Below, piece after piece: positions 25,440 to 35,251 of a stretch of 64,000 bases of DNA. The notes under the pieces are model-generated. The model ran no database searches and had not been told where the DNA came from. It saw nothing but the letters and a program-made list of their open reading frames with translations. The DNA comes from Leptospira semungkisensis (lineage in GTDB: Bacteria; Spirochaetota; Leptospiria; Leptospirales; Leptospiraceae). Numbering within the stretch: the first letter of the stretch is position 1; the number at the start of each line of letters is the position of its first letter. The DNA lies in NCBI RefSeq assembly GCF_004770055.1, contig NZ_RQEP01000005.1, positions 124,001 to 188,000 on the forward strand, written 5' to 3'. Both the position numbers and the translations under genes were made by a program.

Positions 25440-26851
25440 AGAATCTTTGCATCACCTTCAGGTCCCGTTCCAAGAGCTTTCTCTTATTCATGAGAAAGCA
25501 TTTTCAGATCTTGGAGGAGCTCAAGAAGAATGAAGAGTTCGTTCGCTCGGCATACTTTGAAGTATATTTGATATTTAGATATCTTTTCCCCTTCTTATGT
25601 ATCGCTTATATTCCCTTTGCACTCCTTGATTGGAGAGATTTTTTACAGGATTATACTAATCTTCCCTTGATGATCTATAATTCTATTTTCCTTCCTGGAT
25701 GTTTGCTCTTTACGATCCTTCTGAATTTTCCAATTTTAGGAAACGATTTCAAGACCAGAAAATGGGTCGCCGTTGCCGCAACAACCTTCCTAACATTCAG
25801 CGGAACCGCGATGAACTTGATCATTTTTAAGTTTGGGACGGACCTTTCTCTATTTGCATTCACACAACTCGGGATCGCTGTTCTTCTTCGTTATCCAGAT
25901 ATGACCAAGACTCTCATCTATATGCTGAACTATGCAGTCTTTTTGTTCTGCTTGTTCTATTTGGATCGGGCTTCTTCCTTTCTCATCCAAAATTTTTCCT
26001 TTATGCTGATCATGACTGTCCTTATGGACAGGATCAGTTTTCTAACAAAGGTGAACTCATTTCATAAGGAGCAATCCATTCGTGAGTTAAACAGAAAGCT
26101 TGTAATGGAATCCGTAAAAAAATCCGAGATCCTAAGGATAGCGATCCACGATCTGAAAAGCCCGGTCACTGGAATCTTAAGCTTAGTCGGTTTATATACG
26201 AGAGAGCCGAGTCCTGCTTTGTCCTTGGATCATTTAGGAAAATCTTATGTAGAACCTCCTGAAGTGTTGGATCATATCGATAGGACTTCCAGAAAGATTC
26301 TGGAATCGATAGAAGATATTTTGTTTCTGGCAAGCTCTTCTCTCGAAAGTGAAACCATTGAAGGAAAGAGTCAAAATCTCAATCCGGAGCTACTACTTCG
26401 CTCTGTCGCTTCTAATCTAGATTTCCTTTTTTCCTCCAAACATATCAGGATAGAAGACGAACTTTCCGGTTTTCCTTTTGCATTCTATGCGAATCCTCAG
26501 ATTCTATATAGAGTATTCGACAATATCCTAAGCAATGCGGCCAAATTCTCTCCTCCCGGCTCCCGTATTCTTCTCTCCAGCAAACTCAGAGAAACTTTAG
26601 AAGAAAATGTTTTACTAATATATATAGAAGACTCCGGCCCAGGATTCCAACCCCAAGACGAAAAAGACATGTTCAGAGAATTTTCAATTCTCTCAGCGAA
26701 GCCAACCGGTCCCGAATCCTCCAGTGGGATCGGCCTGGCTCTTGCGAAAAAACTATTGGATCGGATGGGGATCCGAATCCGACTGAGCAACTCCGATCGC
26801 ACGGAAGGGGCTCGGGTACTTCTAGAATTCCCGCAATCAAAAGCGAAATAG
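25436..26851 (+). CDS. Membrane sensor histidine kinase
   Basis: 471 residues. About six hydrophobic helices occupy residues 45-200, without a periplasmic sensor loop. The kinase core has the H-box IAIHDLKSP (phospho-His238), the N-box NILSNAAKF, G1 IEDSGPGF and G2 GIGLALAKK. This is a HisKA-type kinase, whereas LytTR regulators usually pair with LytS-type kinases. Signal unknown, but a membrane-buried sensor suggests envelope or lipid cues. A lipoprotein esterase gene follows after 25 bp. Confidence 0.9.
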   Translation: MKNLCITFRSRSKSFLLFMRKHFQILEELKKNEEFVRSAYFEVYLIFRYLFPFLCIAYIPFALLDWRDFLQDYTNLPLMIYNSIFLPGCLLFTILLNFPILGNDFKTRKWVAVAATTFLTFSGTAMNLIIFKFGTDLSLFAFTQLGIAVLLRYPDMTKTLIYMLNYAVFLFCLFYLDRASSFLIQNFSFMLIMTVLMDRISFLTKVNSFHKEQSIRELNRKLVMESVKKSEILRIAIHDLKSPVTGILSLVGLYTREPSPALSLDHLGKSYVEPPEVLDHIDRTSRKILESIEDILFLASSSLESETIEGKSQNLNPELLLRSVASNLDFLFSSKHIRIEDELSGFPFAFYANPQILYRVFDNILSNAAKFSPPGSRILLSSKLRETLEENVLLIYIEDSGPGFQPQDEKDMFREFSILSAKPTGPESSSGIGLALAKKLLDRMGIRIRLSNSDRTEGARVLLEFPQSKAK

Positions 26852-26876
26852 GGATTTAGAATTGGAGGCAAATAAA

Positions 26877-28283
26877 ATGCAAGATGTGAAGAGAATTTGG
26901 TTCCGTGCATCGGTCTTAGCGTTATTGTTCATCGCTTGGGCTTGTGCGCCGGATCGCCAAACGAATAGTAACGAAGAGCTGGCCTTATTGTCCGGCTTAG
27001 TCGATCAGAAAGAGCCAAGATTCTCCGAGGCCGCTAGCGGTGCCGGAGAAATGAAAGCGCAAAACGCGTTAGACGATCTTACAAGCTTAGTCTACGGATC
27101 TTATGATGTTGTGTATATTCCCGGAGCAGTTTGTAGCAACGGGTCTCCATATAAGATCTTCGTGGATCGAGCCGACGGTATCCTAGATTGGATCCTAGGT
27201 AATTCGAGTAGACTTCTCGTTTACTTCGAGCCTGGAGGAGCTTGCTGGGACTATGCAAGTTGCACTGGACAGACTGGGATTAGAGGAGCCGCAAATCCAA
27301 ACGGTATTCCGGACAATTATATGAATTTCGGAGATTTCATAGATCCAAATAAACCTGGTGGAAGTCCGAACGCCGCTATCTCTCCAATCGTATTAAAGAA
27401 TAACCCGACCGGCCAGAATGTGAAGACCTCTTCATGGAATAAGGTCTTTATTCCTTACTGCACCGGAGACGTATATTCTGGAAATAAAGTGGTGACTTAT
27501 ACGGATCCTACGGGGCAGAACCCTCCTGTTACATACAGACATGTGGGTGCACCCAACATGGAACTTGTGATCAATTGGTTAAAGGCAAACTTCAACAAGC
27601 CTAAGGAGATGATGGTTTCTGGTTGTAGCGCCGGAGGAACCGGATCTCTGATCAATTATCACTTCATTAGAAAAGCTTTAAGTCCTAGCATGAGTTATCT
27701 ATTGAACGACTCTGGACCGATCTTCCCTGCGCCTGGATATGGCAATCAATGGCCTTTGCAACAAAAGATCAGAGACGCTTGGAATACGGACTATTTCGTG
27801 AACAAGGCTCAGGCAGATTTTTCAGGTATCGATATCAAATCCGATTACGGAAAGATCAGCGAAGCCTTAGCTCAGAAATATCCTAAGGATAAGTTGTCGA
27901 TCACTCTCTTCCGAAGGGATGCCAATTATTCTATGTATTCGTACGCAAGATTCTACGGCTTGGATGAAAACAACCCGGCAGACAAGGAATACATTATCTC
28001 CACTCTATGGGCTCAGGACATAGAGAATTTGAAGGCTCAGTACGATCGATATCCGAACCTGAAGTATTTCATTCCATATTATAGAAGTATCAATGAAAGT
28101 CATTGCACTTCTATCGTGGAATTTACTGGAACGGAAATCGGAAACACTGGAATTACATTAGGTACATTCATATCGGATTACCTATTAGGAAGTTCCACCT
28201 TCCAAAGCTTCTTTGAAGCTGTGAACCCTGACGACGCAAATGTGACCGATTTCTGGTTCGCATTAGTTAACCTTCTTCTCTAA
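26877..28283 (+). CDS. Pectin-acetylesterase/NOTUM-family lipoprotein
   Basis: 468 residues from the ATG at 26877, eight bases after GGAGG; a TTG at 26862 lies on top of that ribosome site and is rejected. The lipobox is IAWAC. The family (PF03283) shows in VYFEPGGACWDYASC, SGCSAGGTGSL with nucleophile Ser251, NDSGP with the Asp, and NESHCTS with the His. Plant members remove acetyl from pectin and animal NOTUM removes palmitoleate from Wnt, so an extracellular O-acyl-esterase is expected; the natural substrate is unknown. It may be in one operon with the two-component genes. Confidence 0.87.
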   Translation: MQDVKRIWFRASVLALLFIAWACAPDRQTNSNEELALLSGLVDQKEPRFSEAASGAGEMKAQNALDDLTSLVYGSYDVVYIPGAVCSNGSPYKIFVDRADGILDWILGNSSRLLVYFEPGGACWDYASCTGQTGIRGAANPNGIPDNYMNFGDFIDPNKPGGSPNAAISPIVLKNNPTGQNVKTSSWNKVFIPYCTGDVYSGNKVVTYTDPTGQNPPVTYRHVGAPNMELVINWLKANFNKPKEMMVSGCSAGGTGSLINYHFIRKALSPSMSYLLNDSGPIFPAPGYGNQWPLQQKIRDAWNTDYFVNKAQADFSGIDIKSDYGKISEALAQKYPKDKLSITLFRRDANYSMYSYARFYGLDENNPADKEYIISTLWAQDIENLKAQYDRYPNLKYFIPYYRSINESHCTSIVEFTGTEIGNTGITLGTFISDYLLGSSTFQSFFEAVNPDDANVTDFWFALVNLLL

Positions 28284-28317
28284 CAAAAAGGGCGGCCTAA
28301 CCAGCCGCCCTTCTTTT
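28284..28317. terminator. Bidirectional intrinsic terminator
   Basis: GGGCGGC (28290-28296) pairs with GCCGCCC (28304-28310), with an A-run before and TTCTTTTCT after. It lies between the convergent esterase and BASS-family transporter genes. Confidence 0.85.
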
Positions 28318-28349
28318 CTAAAATAAAATATAATAGAAATTTGATATTC

Positions 28350-29231
28350 TTAAGCGGTCTTTTCCTCAGGCAAAGGCAGCACCCTCGACCAAACCAAGGC
28401 CATCACGAGTCCTGTAATGTACATCCAAATGCTAAAGATCGCAGAAGGAAGAGCGACCTTTGGACCGAAGAATTGAATCGCTAATGTCATTCCCAAAGTG
28501 GTATTCTGAATCGCGACTTCTATAGAGATCGTGCGGGACTGTCTTTCTCCTAAGCGAAGAAGTTTAGGAAGCAGATAACCGACTGCGAACCCGAAAGTAT
28601 TATGTAAGATCACCGCGAGTCCCACGAGGGTGACCATGTTCCAGAATTCGTCACGATTTTTATAGGTAACGAATACTACTACGAAGACCAAGAATAGAAT
28701 AGAAAAGATCTTATAAGGCTTTTCTATCATCTCGGCAAATCGAGGAAATTTGCGTTTCACACTCATTCCAATCGTAATCGGGACTACTATGATGACGATC
28801 ACAGTCTTTAGCATTTCCAAAAAGGAGATCTCCATTACCTTCCCTCCGGAAGAATCCAAAAGAGAACCGAAGAAAGTGACTATGATAGGAGTAAGGATCG
28901 GACAAAGCAAAGTAGAAAGAGAAGTGATCACTACCGCAAGAGCAACATCTCCTTTGGCAAGATAATTGATCAGATTCGAAGTTGTTCCGCTCGGACAAGA
29001 GCCGACCAAGATCACTCCTAAGGCCAATTCATATTCCAATCCAAGAAGAAGGACCACTGCGTAAGCAGCCAAAGGCATAATGACAAAATGGCCAAGAGTT
29101 CCGACTAACGTTTGCAACGGTGTCGTAAAGATCCTTTTGAAATCAGAAATCGCCAGGCCGAAACCCATTCCCAGCATGACGATGGCTAAGAGAGTAGGTA
29201 ATAATGCTTTTTCTACCACACCGAATTGCAT
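28350..29231 (-). CDS. Bile acid:sodium symporter (BASS) family transporter
   Basis: 293 residues, about nine to ten hydrophobic helices. GSCPSGTTSNLINYLAKGD and the crossing-helix motif IEVAIQNT are BASS-family (PF01758) signatures that bind sodium. AGGAGAAG precedes the ATG. Bacterial members move organic anions such as bile acids, pantoate or 2-keto acids with Na+; the substrate here is not evident. It stands alone. Confidence 0.88.
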   Translation of the reverse strand: MQFGVVEKALLPTLLAIVMLGMGFGLAISDFKRIFTTPLQTLVGTLGHFVIMPLAAYAVVLLLGLEYELALGVILVGSCPSGTTSNLINYLAKGDVALAVVITSLSTLLCPILTPIIVTFFGSLLDSSGGKVMEISFLEMLKTVIVIIVVPITIGMSVKRKFPRFAEMIEKPYKIFSILFLVFVVVFVTYKNRDEFWNMVTLVGLAVILHNTFGFAVGYLLPKLLRLGERQSRTISIEVAIQNTTLGMTLAIQFFGPKVALPSAIFSIWMYITGLVMALVWSRVLPLPEEKTA

Positions 29232-29371
29232 TTGCTTCTCCTTAATATAACACCTGTTTTATTATCTATCTCGAAATTAGTTCGAAGAAGAAAGGAATTA
29301 CAATCCTCTTCTGTTCTTTCAAAATTTCGCAGTGTAATTTGATCTAAGCTTTTTCAAAGCAAAGCATTTTT

Positions 29372-31195
29372 TTAAGAGGCAGGTGAATCTTTCTTCTTCC
29401 ATAGATGCCAAACATAGATCCCGGAGAATAGTCCTACGAATAGATAGACAAATCCTTGCACAAAGTCCAAACGAAGAAGGTAACCGATCCCAAAGAGACC
29501 AGAGTACAAAGATAGAATGGAAACGAGCCAGATCTTTACCCTTTGGTAAAATGCGGTTCTCGCCACTTCCCCTCCCCATTTTCCCCAGAAGCCGAAAGGA
29601 TGCAGTCTTTTTACGAAAGAATCTAGAACGTTATCCGAAACAGGAGGAGTTAGAAAAGTTACCAATATAGAGACAATCACACTTCCCAAAGCAGTCCAGA
29701 AGAGAAGATAATCGGATCTCACTTCCGGAAAACTCGGATATAGTAGCAAAGAAAGAATGAGAGCTGTAGCCATTCCGGATAATTCGGTCCATGCATTCGC
29801 TCTCCACCAGATCCATCTTAGGATCTGAGGCAACCCTAGCCCGGATGCCATTGCTAAGAAGAATTTCCAAGCGGAGCCTATGGATTGCATTTGAGCAGCG
29901 ACGAGTACTGCGATCGCAGCCATGAGAACAACGGCGATCCTTCCCGCAAGAACAGTCTCTTTGTTCTCTGCATTCGGTTTTATGAATCTAAGATAGAGGT
30001 CATTGACTAGGTAGCTGGCTCCCCAGTTGATATGAGTGTCCGCAGTGGACATGAATGCTGCCATTAAGCTTACAAATACAAGACCAAGCACTCCTGCAGG
30101 TAGAACCACTTTCATAAGAACCGGATACGCAATCTCTCTATCAGATTGTACTAATATTCCTTCTGGGCGAAATAGATCTGCTTTATCTAAAGGAAATACG
30201 ACCAGGCAAACAAGCCCTGTTAAAACCCAAGGCCAAGTTCTTAAAATAAAATTAGCTATATTAAACCAAAGAGATCCTAGTTCCGCATCCTTAGGAGTCT
30301 TTGCAGTATGCATTCTTTGAGCCAGATACCCGGAACCGTCGGAATGATACTGGATCCACCATTGCACTCCGATAAATATTAGAAATACTTGAATTGGTAA
30401 TCCCTGATCCCCTTCTCCGAATCTTGGCCAAAAGGATACGATAGACTCTGCTCTTCCTGGATAGATGGATTCCAATTTAGAATATAGACCTTCTAATCCA
30501 CCTACGTATTGGATGGCGAATATAGAGAATACGACTGCACCTGCAATTCCCAAGGCAAATTGGAATAGATCGGTAAGAATGACTCCTTGGATCCCTCCCA
30601 TACTACTATAAAAAACAACGACGGAGAATAGAACGAACACTGTGAGAGTTGTATTCAAATCTCCTAATAAAAGAAAGTCGGGCCACAAGGATTGTATAGA
30701 GTGAAATGTAGCTTCTCCTAATAGAGAACTCCAATCCAAGAAAGGAGCAGTGATCTTGGACATTGCCTTGAAAACCCAGCCCAAAATGATCGAATTGAAT
30801 AAGATACTTAAGAAAAATGCCTTGGCCGCTCGAAGGATTGCTGCACCTTTTCCAGAGTATCTTAGCTCTACGAACTCTACGTCGGTAAGGACTTCGGCCT
30901 TTCTCCAAGAAGCTGCAAAGAAGACTGTGATGATCAGATATCCGATCGCCCAACTCCACCAGAGCCAGTTCCCACTTACTCCATCCTGTGCCACCATTCC
31001 AGTGATGACCAAGGGAGTGTCTGCGGCGAATGTGGTTGCCACCATGGATGTACCGAGCCACCACCAAGGAAGTTTTCTATCCGCAACGAAGTAGGAACTC
31101 AGGCTTTCTCCCGCCTTGGAGGAAAGAAGGATCCCCGTAGAGAAAGCAAATAGAATGTAAGCAAGGATGAGTATCCAGTCGATCAGAGAAAAAAT
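29372..31195 (-). CDS. Sodium:solute symporter (SSS family), start codon unclear
   Basis: About 607 residues with some 13-14 membrane helices; the SSS fold is seen in [24 protein letters not shown] and FLSVMAAF-like segments ([17 protein letters not shown]). The N-terminal SLIDWILIL is where family members begin, but no ATG, GTG or TTG is in frame nearby. I place the start at an ATT (31195) behind AAGGGG; a CTG at 31186 is possible. The frame continues to 31468 but would cover the divergent lysC start. Substrate (sugar, amino acid or other) not determinable. Confidence 0.82.
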   Translation of the reverse strand: MFSLIDWILILAYILFAFSTGILLSSKAGESLSSYFVADRKLPWWWLGTSMVATTFAADTPLVITGMVAQDGVSGNWLWWSWAIGYLIITVFFAASWRKAEVLTDVEFVELRYSGKGAAILRAAKAFFLSILFNSIILGWVFKAMSKITAPFLDWSSLLGEATFHSIQSLWPDFLLLGDLNTTLTVFVLFSVVVFYSSMGGIQGVILTDLFQFALGIAGAVVFSIFAIQYVGGLEGLYSKLESIYPGRAESIVSFWPRFGEGDQGLPIQVFLIFIGVQWWIQYHSDGSGYLAQRMHTAKTPKDAELGSLWFNIANFILRTWPWVLTGLVCLVVFPLDKADLFRPEGILVQSDREIAYPVLMKVVLPAGVLGLVFVSLMAAFMSTADTHINWGASYLVNDLYLRFIKPNAENKETVLAGRIAVVLMAAIAVLVAAQMQSIGSAWKFFLAMASGLGLPQILRWIWWRANAWTELSGMATALILSLLLYPSFPEVRSDYLLFWTALGSVIVSILVTFLTPPVSDNVLDSFVKRLHPFGFWGKWGGEVARTAFYQRVKIWLVSILSLYSGLFGIGYLLRLDFVQGFVYLFVGLFSGIYVWHLWKKKDSPAS

Positions 31196-31330
31196 GGCGG
31201 CCCCCTTCTCCCCTTGGGAGAACTCTCCATAAAGATCGGCGCACTTGGCCTGAAAACAAGGATTCTTTCCTTTCCCCTGTTTTGATTTCTCTTGATCCCC
31301 GATCTCACCGCAGAAAGATGGTTGCGAGAC

Positions 31331-32554
31331 ATGGCAAACATCATCGTCCAAAAATACGGCGGCACGTCCGTAGGCACTCCGGAACGCATCCAAAACGTAG
31401 CCCGTAGAATTAAACGTTATCATGACCAAGGAGATCATGTGGTTGTAGTTGTGTCCGCAATGGGCCACACGACCGATGAACTCGTAGATCTCGCAGACAA
31501 GATCACGAAAAATCCTCCTAAGAGAGAAATGGACATGCTCCTTTCTACCGGAGAACAGGTTTCTATTTCATTACTCGCAATGGCACTTTGGGATATCGGG
31601 GTCCCGGCCAAATCCTTTACAGGATCTCAGGTCCGAATGATCACGGACGGCAATTTCTCCAATGCTAAGATCCAAAGTGTAGATCGAGACAGAATCGATA
31701 GAGCGCTAAACGACAAGAATGTTGTTATCGTTGCAGGCTTCCAAGGGATAGACCAAGACGAGAATATCACCACTTTGGGAAGAGGTGGTTCGGATACTTC
31801 TGCGGTAGCGTTAGCCGCTGTTTTAGGCGCAAAAGAATGCGAGATCTATACCGACGTGGACGGAGTTTATACCGCTGACCCTAGAGTGGTTCCCCAAGCC
31901 AGCAAACATACTCAAATTACTTACGAAGAAATGTTAGAACTCGCAAGCCTAGGCGCTGGAGTCCTTCATTCTAGAAGCGTGGAATTAGGAATGAATTACG
32001 ATGTGGTGATCCATGTCCGCTCTAGCTTCAACGATAACCCCGGAACATTGGTTGTGAACGAGGAAAAGATCATGGAAAAATTAAAAGTAAGCGGAGTTAC
32101 CGCAAAGAACGACCAAGCTCGTATTACAATCGCTGATGTTCCGGACAAACCTGGATTAGCGGCCGTCCTTTTTGGAGAATTAAGTTCCAAAGATATTCTG
32201 GTGGATGTGATCGTACAATCTTCTCCTTATAACGGAAGGAACACTATATCATTTACGGTTCCTAAAAAAGATCTGGTCCAAGCACTTCCTATCCTAGAAT
32301 CCTTCTCAAATTCTCAAGGAGCAAAGAAGCCGGACATTAACGAAGAAATCTCCATCGTTTCTGCAGTAGGAATCGGGATGAAATCCCATGTAGGAGTCGC
32401 GGCTCAAATGTTCCAGGCTCTAGCGGAGAAGGAGATCAATATTGAGATGATCTCTACTTCTGAGATCAAGATCTCTTGTGTGATCCCAAGATCTCATGCA
32501 GAAACCGCCGTAAACCGCATTCACGAGACGTTCGGACTCTCGAAAAACGGTTGA
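31331..32554 (+). CDS. lysC: Aspartate kinase
   Basis: 407 residues from the ATG at 31331 (a TTG at 31292 would add 13 residues). [10 protein letters not shown] is the ATP/aspartate signature; GRGGSDTSA and [15 protein letters not shown] belong to the kinase domain. The last 150 residues hold two ACT domains, so feedback control by lysine or threonine is expected. It makes aspartyl phosphate for lysine, threonine, methionine and diaminopimelate. The next gene starts 31 bp downstream. Confidence 0.95.
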   Translation: MANIIVQKYGGTSVGTPERIQNVARRIKRYHDQGDHVVVVVSAMGHTTDELVDLADKITKNPPKREMDMLLSTGEQVSISLLAMALWDIGVPAKSFTGSQVRMITDGNFSNAKIQSVDRDRIDRALNDKNVVIVAGFQGIDQDENITTLGRGGSDTSAVALAAVLGAKECEIYTDVDGVYTADPRVVPQASKHTQITYEEMLELASLGAGVLHSRSVELGMNYDVVIHVRSSFNDNPGTLVVNEEKIMEKLKVSGVTAKNDQARITIADVPDKPGLAAVLFGELSSKDILVDVIVQSSPYNGRNTISFTVPKKDLVQALPILESFSNSQGAKKPDINEEISIVSAVGIGMKSHVGVAAQMFQALAEKEINIEMISTSEIKISCVIPRSHAETAVNRIHETFGLSKNG

Positions 32555-32585
32555 ACTACGGACCCGAGAGGGGAACCCTTTCCTT

Positions 32586-33650
32586 GTGTTCGGAATTTTC
32601 CCCTGCTCGAATCCATTTAGACTTTTGTCTAAGCTACTCGTATTTGCGAGCGCTCTCTTTCTAGGAATCATCTCCGCTCCACGTTCCGTATATTCTGCGG
32701 AAAGCATCAATCGCATCATTGCCACAGTGGGAAGCCAATCCATCAGCGAGTTGGATTACGACGACGCACAAGACAAATACATGAAGCTTTCCCGCTTCTT
32801 AAAGAATGAGGATACTCGCAAGACTCTTCGCAGTAGAATCATAGACTTTCTGATCGACCGCGCAGTCGTAGACTCGATCTCTGAAGAAGAATCCATTCAA
32901 GTAAATGAGAAGCGCTTAGAAAGCGAGATCGATAAGAGAATGGAAATGATGGGGATCAGCTCCCGCAAACAGTTCGAAAAGGCAATCGAAGGAAGTTCCG
33001 GAATGACCTACGATCTTTGGTATTCCGAGCTTCCCTATCAGATCAAGAGAACCCAGCTCATGCAGTACAAGGTTCCGAATATTCCCCCGACCGAAAAAGA
33101 TATCAGAGCCTGGTACAACCAAAACAGGGATAAAGTCGGATTCGAGATCCAATTCAGACAAATCGCAATCGCTCCCGCAAACGATTCCATTTCAGAAGAA
33201 TCCAGAATTCATAAAGAAGCTGCCGATATTAGAAAGACCGTACAAGCAGATCCTGCTTCTTTTAGCTTAGTCGCCGGTTCCCCAAGAAATACGGATTCAA
33301 CCTTGAGAGCCAGAAAGGGACTCATAGATTGGGTCTCCTCCTTCGAATTATTCAAGACAAGTCGCTCCGTAGCCGCAGCAGTTTCCGCAGTTCCTGTAGG
33401 TGGAGTTTCCGAAGTATTCCGAGACGAAAGAAAAAGATACTGCGTCCTGAAGGTAGAAGGCAAGAGACCAACTCCCTTAGAAAACGTAAGACAGGGGATC
33501 GGAAACCTTCTCATGAGAGAAAAAGAAGAGGATAATTTCCAAAAATGGGTAAAAGACCAAAGATCTAGTGTTCCCATCCAGATTTTTGACGATGCTTATA
33601 AAAAGGAAAATAAGATCCCGGAACACCACGAGACTTTTATTCTAGATTAA
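32586..33650 (+). CDS. SurA-like exported peptidyl-prolyl isomerase/chaperone
   Basis: 354 residues from a GTG. A signal peptide ends near SVYSAES (residue 38). Residues 40-180 read as the SurA N-terminal chaperone domain ([21 protein letters not shown], then helices). Residues from about 185 form one parvulin-like domain, though weak: [22 protein letters not shown] and [11 protein letters not shown]. It probably escorts outer membrane proteins across the periplasm. It lies between lysC and the spiro-SPASM gene, 35 bp before the latter. Confidence 0.8.
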   Translation: MFGIFPCSNPFRLLSKLLVFASALFLGIISAPRSVYSAESINRIIATVGSQSISELDYDDAQDKYMKLSRFLKNEDTRKTLRSRIIDFLIDRAVVDSISEEESIQVNEKRLESEIDKRMEMMGISSRKQFEKAIEGSSGMTYDLWYSELPYQIKRTQLMQYKVPNIPPTEKDIRAWYNQNRDKVGFEIQFRQIAIAPANDSISEESRIHKEAADIRKTVQADPASFSLVAGSPRNTDSTLRARKGLIDWVSSFELFKTSRSVAAAVSAVPVGGVSEVFRDERKRYCVLKVEGKRPTPLENVRQGIGNLLMREKEEDNFQKWVKDQRSSVPIQIFDDAYKKENKIPEHHETFILD

Positions 33651-33685
33651 GTTTCGTATCTAAGACCGAAAGCGAAATCCTCATA

Positions 33686-35251
33686 ATGAAGTTCCCTCCT
33701 CAAGCAGTCGTCTTCTATCTAAAAGAAAATCAGGTCTCCGAAAAAGGATTCCTAACACATCAAGAATTCTTAACATACTTTGCGGGAACTCTTAAAAAAT
33801 TATCAGGTATACTCAAGGGAATTCCGGTCTATTCCAATCTTTGGTTCGGCCCTCATGAAGAAGGAGAAAGAATTTCCAAAGAAGAAGGTTACTCTTCCTT
33901 TCAGATCTTAAAGTCAAACTCCGAGCCCGAACTTTTCTCCCGAATCGCAGAAGGATTGCCTGCTTCCAGAACCGGAGATCCAGAATGGGACGAAACAAGC
34001 TTTTTAGTTTTCGACGGAATGGCTCCTCTTTTGGATCCTTCTTTAACAAGCGAACTACTTAGACGTCATGACAAATATCTAGCTCAGTATTCTTATTCCG
34101 AGAATCTTCCCTCTGGAATCGTTCCTAGAATTCTTTCCAGGGAATTCGTAAGAAGTCTTCCTCAGAATTATGAAGGAGGAACGCAAGAATTCCTCGCAAA
34201 GAATATCAACCATTACGATACGGAGATATTCTATTCTTCTCCCGATCTGAGACAATGGAGATTGGATTTCTCAGCCTCCGATCCTCGCTCCAATAGATTG
34301 ATCTCTTCCTTCTTAAAAGAAAAACAGGATTGGAAATATGAAGAATTCCAATCTTTCTTGGTTTCTCACCCTGCAGTATTTCGATCTGCACCCAGCTATT
34401 ATGAAATAGAACTGCACAGAGGCTGCGAATACGAATGCGTGTTCTGCCCGAGACAAACTCTATTAAAACCAGAAGAGGACAATCTATCCTTGGACCCTGC
34501 TCTTTTAGATTCTATTCTTTCTCAAGCGGAGAAGGAGTTCGAATCTTCTTACAGTGTTTGCTTTGGAGGAATGGGAGAACCGACTCTTCATCCTAAGTTT
34601 GCAGAATTATTGCAGAGAACGATTTCTTCTCCGAATTTGAAAGAGCTGTATATAGAGTCCGCTTTGTATGGCAACTTGGAAGGGCTCAAAAAAGGGATTT
34701 CTTCTCTTTCGGAAGAAGAGAAGAAAAAGATCAGCCTGGTAGTGAATCTTACTACGCGTGACAAAAGAAACTACGCCAAACTCTATGGAAAGGACAATCT
34801 CGAAGAGGTTTTGAAAAACCTGGAGTCGATTTCACAAATCCTTCCTAAATTCTCTATCTATCTGCAATTTCTAAAGATCCAAGAAGTAGATCCGGAATTG
34901 GATTCTTGGTATGAGGGAACACAGAAAGCAGGCTACGAAATCATATTACAAAAATATAATTCTTATTCCGACAAATTGCCTCAAAGAAGGGCCTCGGATC
35001 TCACTCCTCTCGGCCGAGAGTTTTGCTGGCATCTTTCTAGAGACTTGTACATCAATGCAAACGGAGAAGTTTCCGTATGCAAACAGACTCCCTCTTCCTC
35101 CCAGAAACCATTGGGAGATCTAAAATCCGAATCCTTGGCTGAGATATGGAAAAAAGGAAATCCGATCTTTTCTCTTTCCGCAGAAGGAAAACACGGAGAG
35201 ATTCCTGCACCCTGCCTTTCCTGTGATGAGTGGTATACATTCAACGCATAG
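33686..35251 (+). CDS. Spiro-SPASM radical SAM protein
   Basis: 521 residues. Residues about 1-225 resemble a degenerate GT-A nucleotidyltransferase fold (FDGMAPLLDPSLTSELLRRH). A radical SAM domain follows with the cluster motif CEYECVFC (Cys247, Cys251, Cys254) and GGMGEPTLHP. The C-terminus is SPASM-like with Cys at 447 (FCWHL), in VCKQ and in PCLSC, able to hold an extra Fe-S cluster. This architecture matches the family named spiro-SPASM, which is restricted to spirochetes. The reaction is unknown. Its stop overlaps by 26 bp the start of the SpsF/PseG-like gene, so the two products probably work together on a sugar or peptide modification. Confidence 0.85.
   Translation: MKFPPQAVVFYLKENQVSEKGFLTHQEFLTYFAGTLKKLSGILKGIPVYSNLWFGPHEEGERISKEEGYSSFQILKSNSEPELFSRIAEGLPASRTGDPEWDETSFLVFDGMAPLLDPSLTSELLRRHDKYLAQYSYSENLPSGIVPRILSREFVRSLPQNYEGGTQEFLAKNINHYDTEIFYSSPDLRQWRLDFSASDPRSNRLISSFLKEKQDWKYEEFQSFLVSHPAVFRSAPSYYEIELHRGCEYECVFCPRQTLLKPEEDNLSLDPALLDSILSQAEKEFESSYSVCFGGMGEPTLHPKFAELLQRTISSPNLKELYIESALYGNLEGLKKGISSLSEEEKKKISLVVNLTTRDKRNYAKLYGKDNLEEVLKNLESISQILPKFSIYLQFLKIQEVDPELDSWYEGTQKAGYEIILQKYNSYSDKLPQRRASDLTPLGREFCWHLSRDLYINANGEVSVCKQTPSSSQKPLGDLKSESLAEIWKKGNPIFSLSAEGKHGEIPAPCLSCDEWYTFNA

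Noticed and set aside
31183..31389. Reverse 68-codon frame ending at 31183
   Set aside because: No family signal and it overlaps lysC; kept only as a possible frameshifted start of the symporter.
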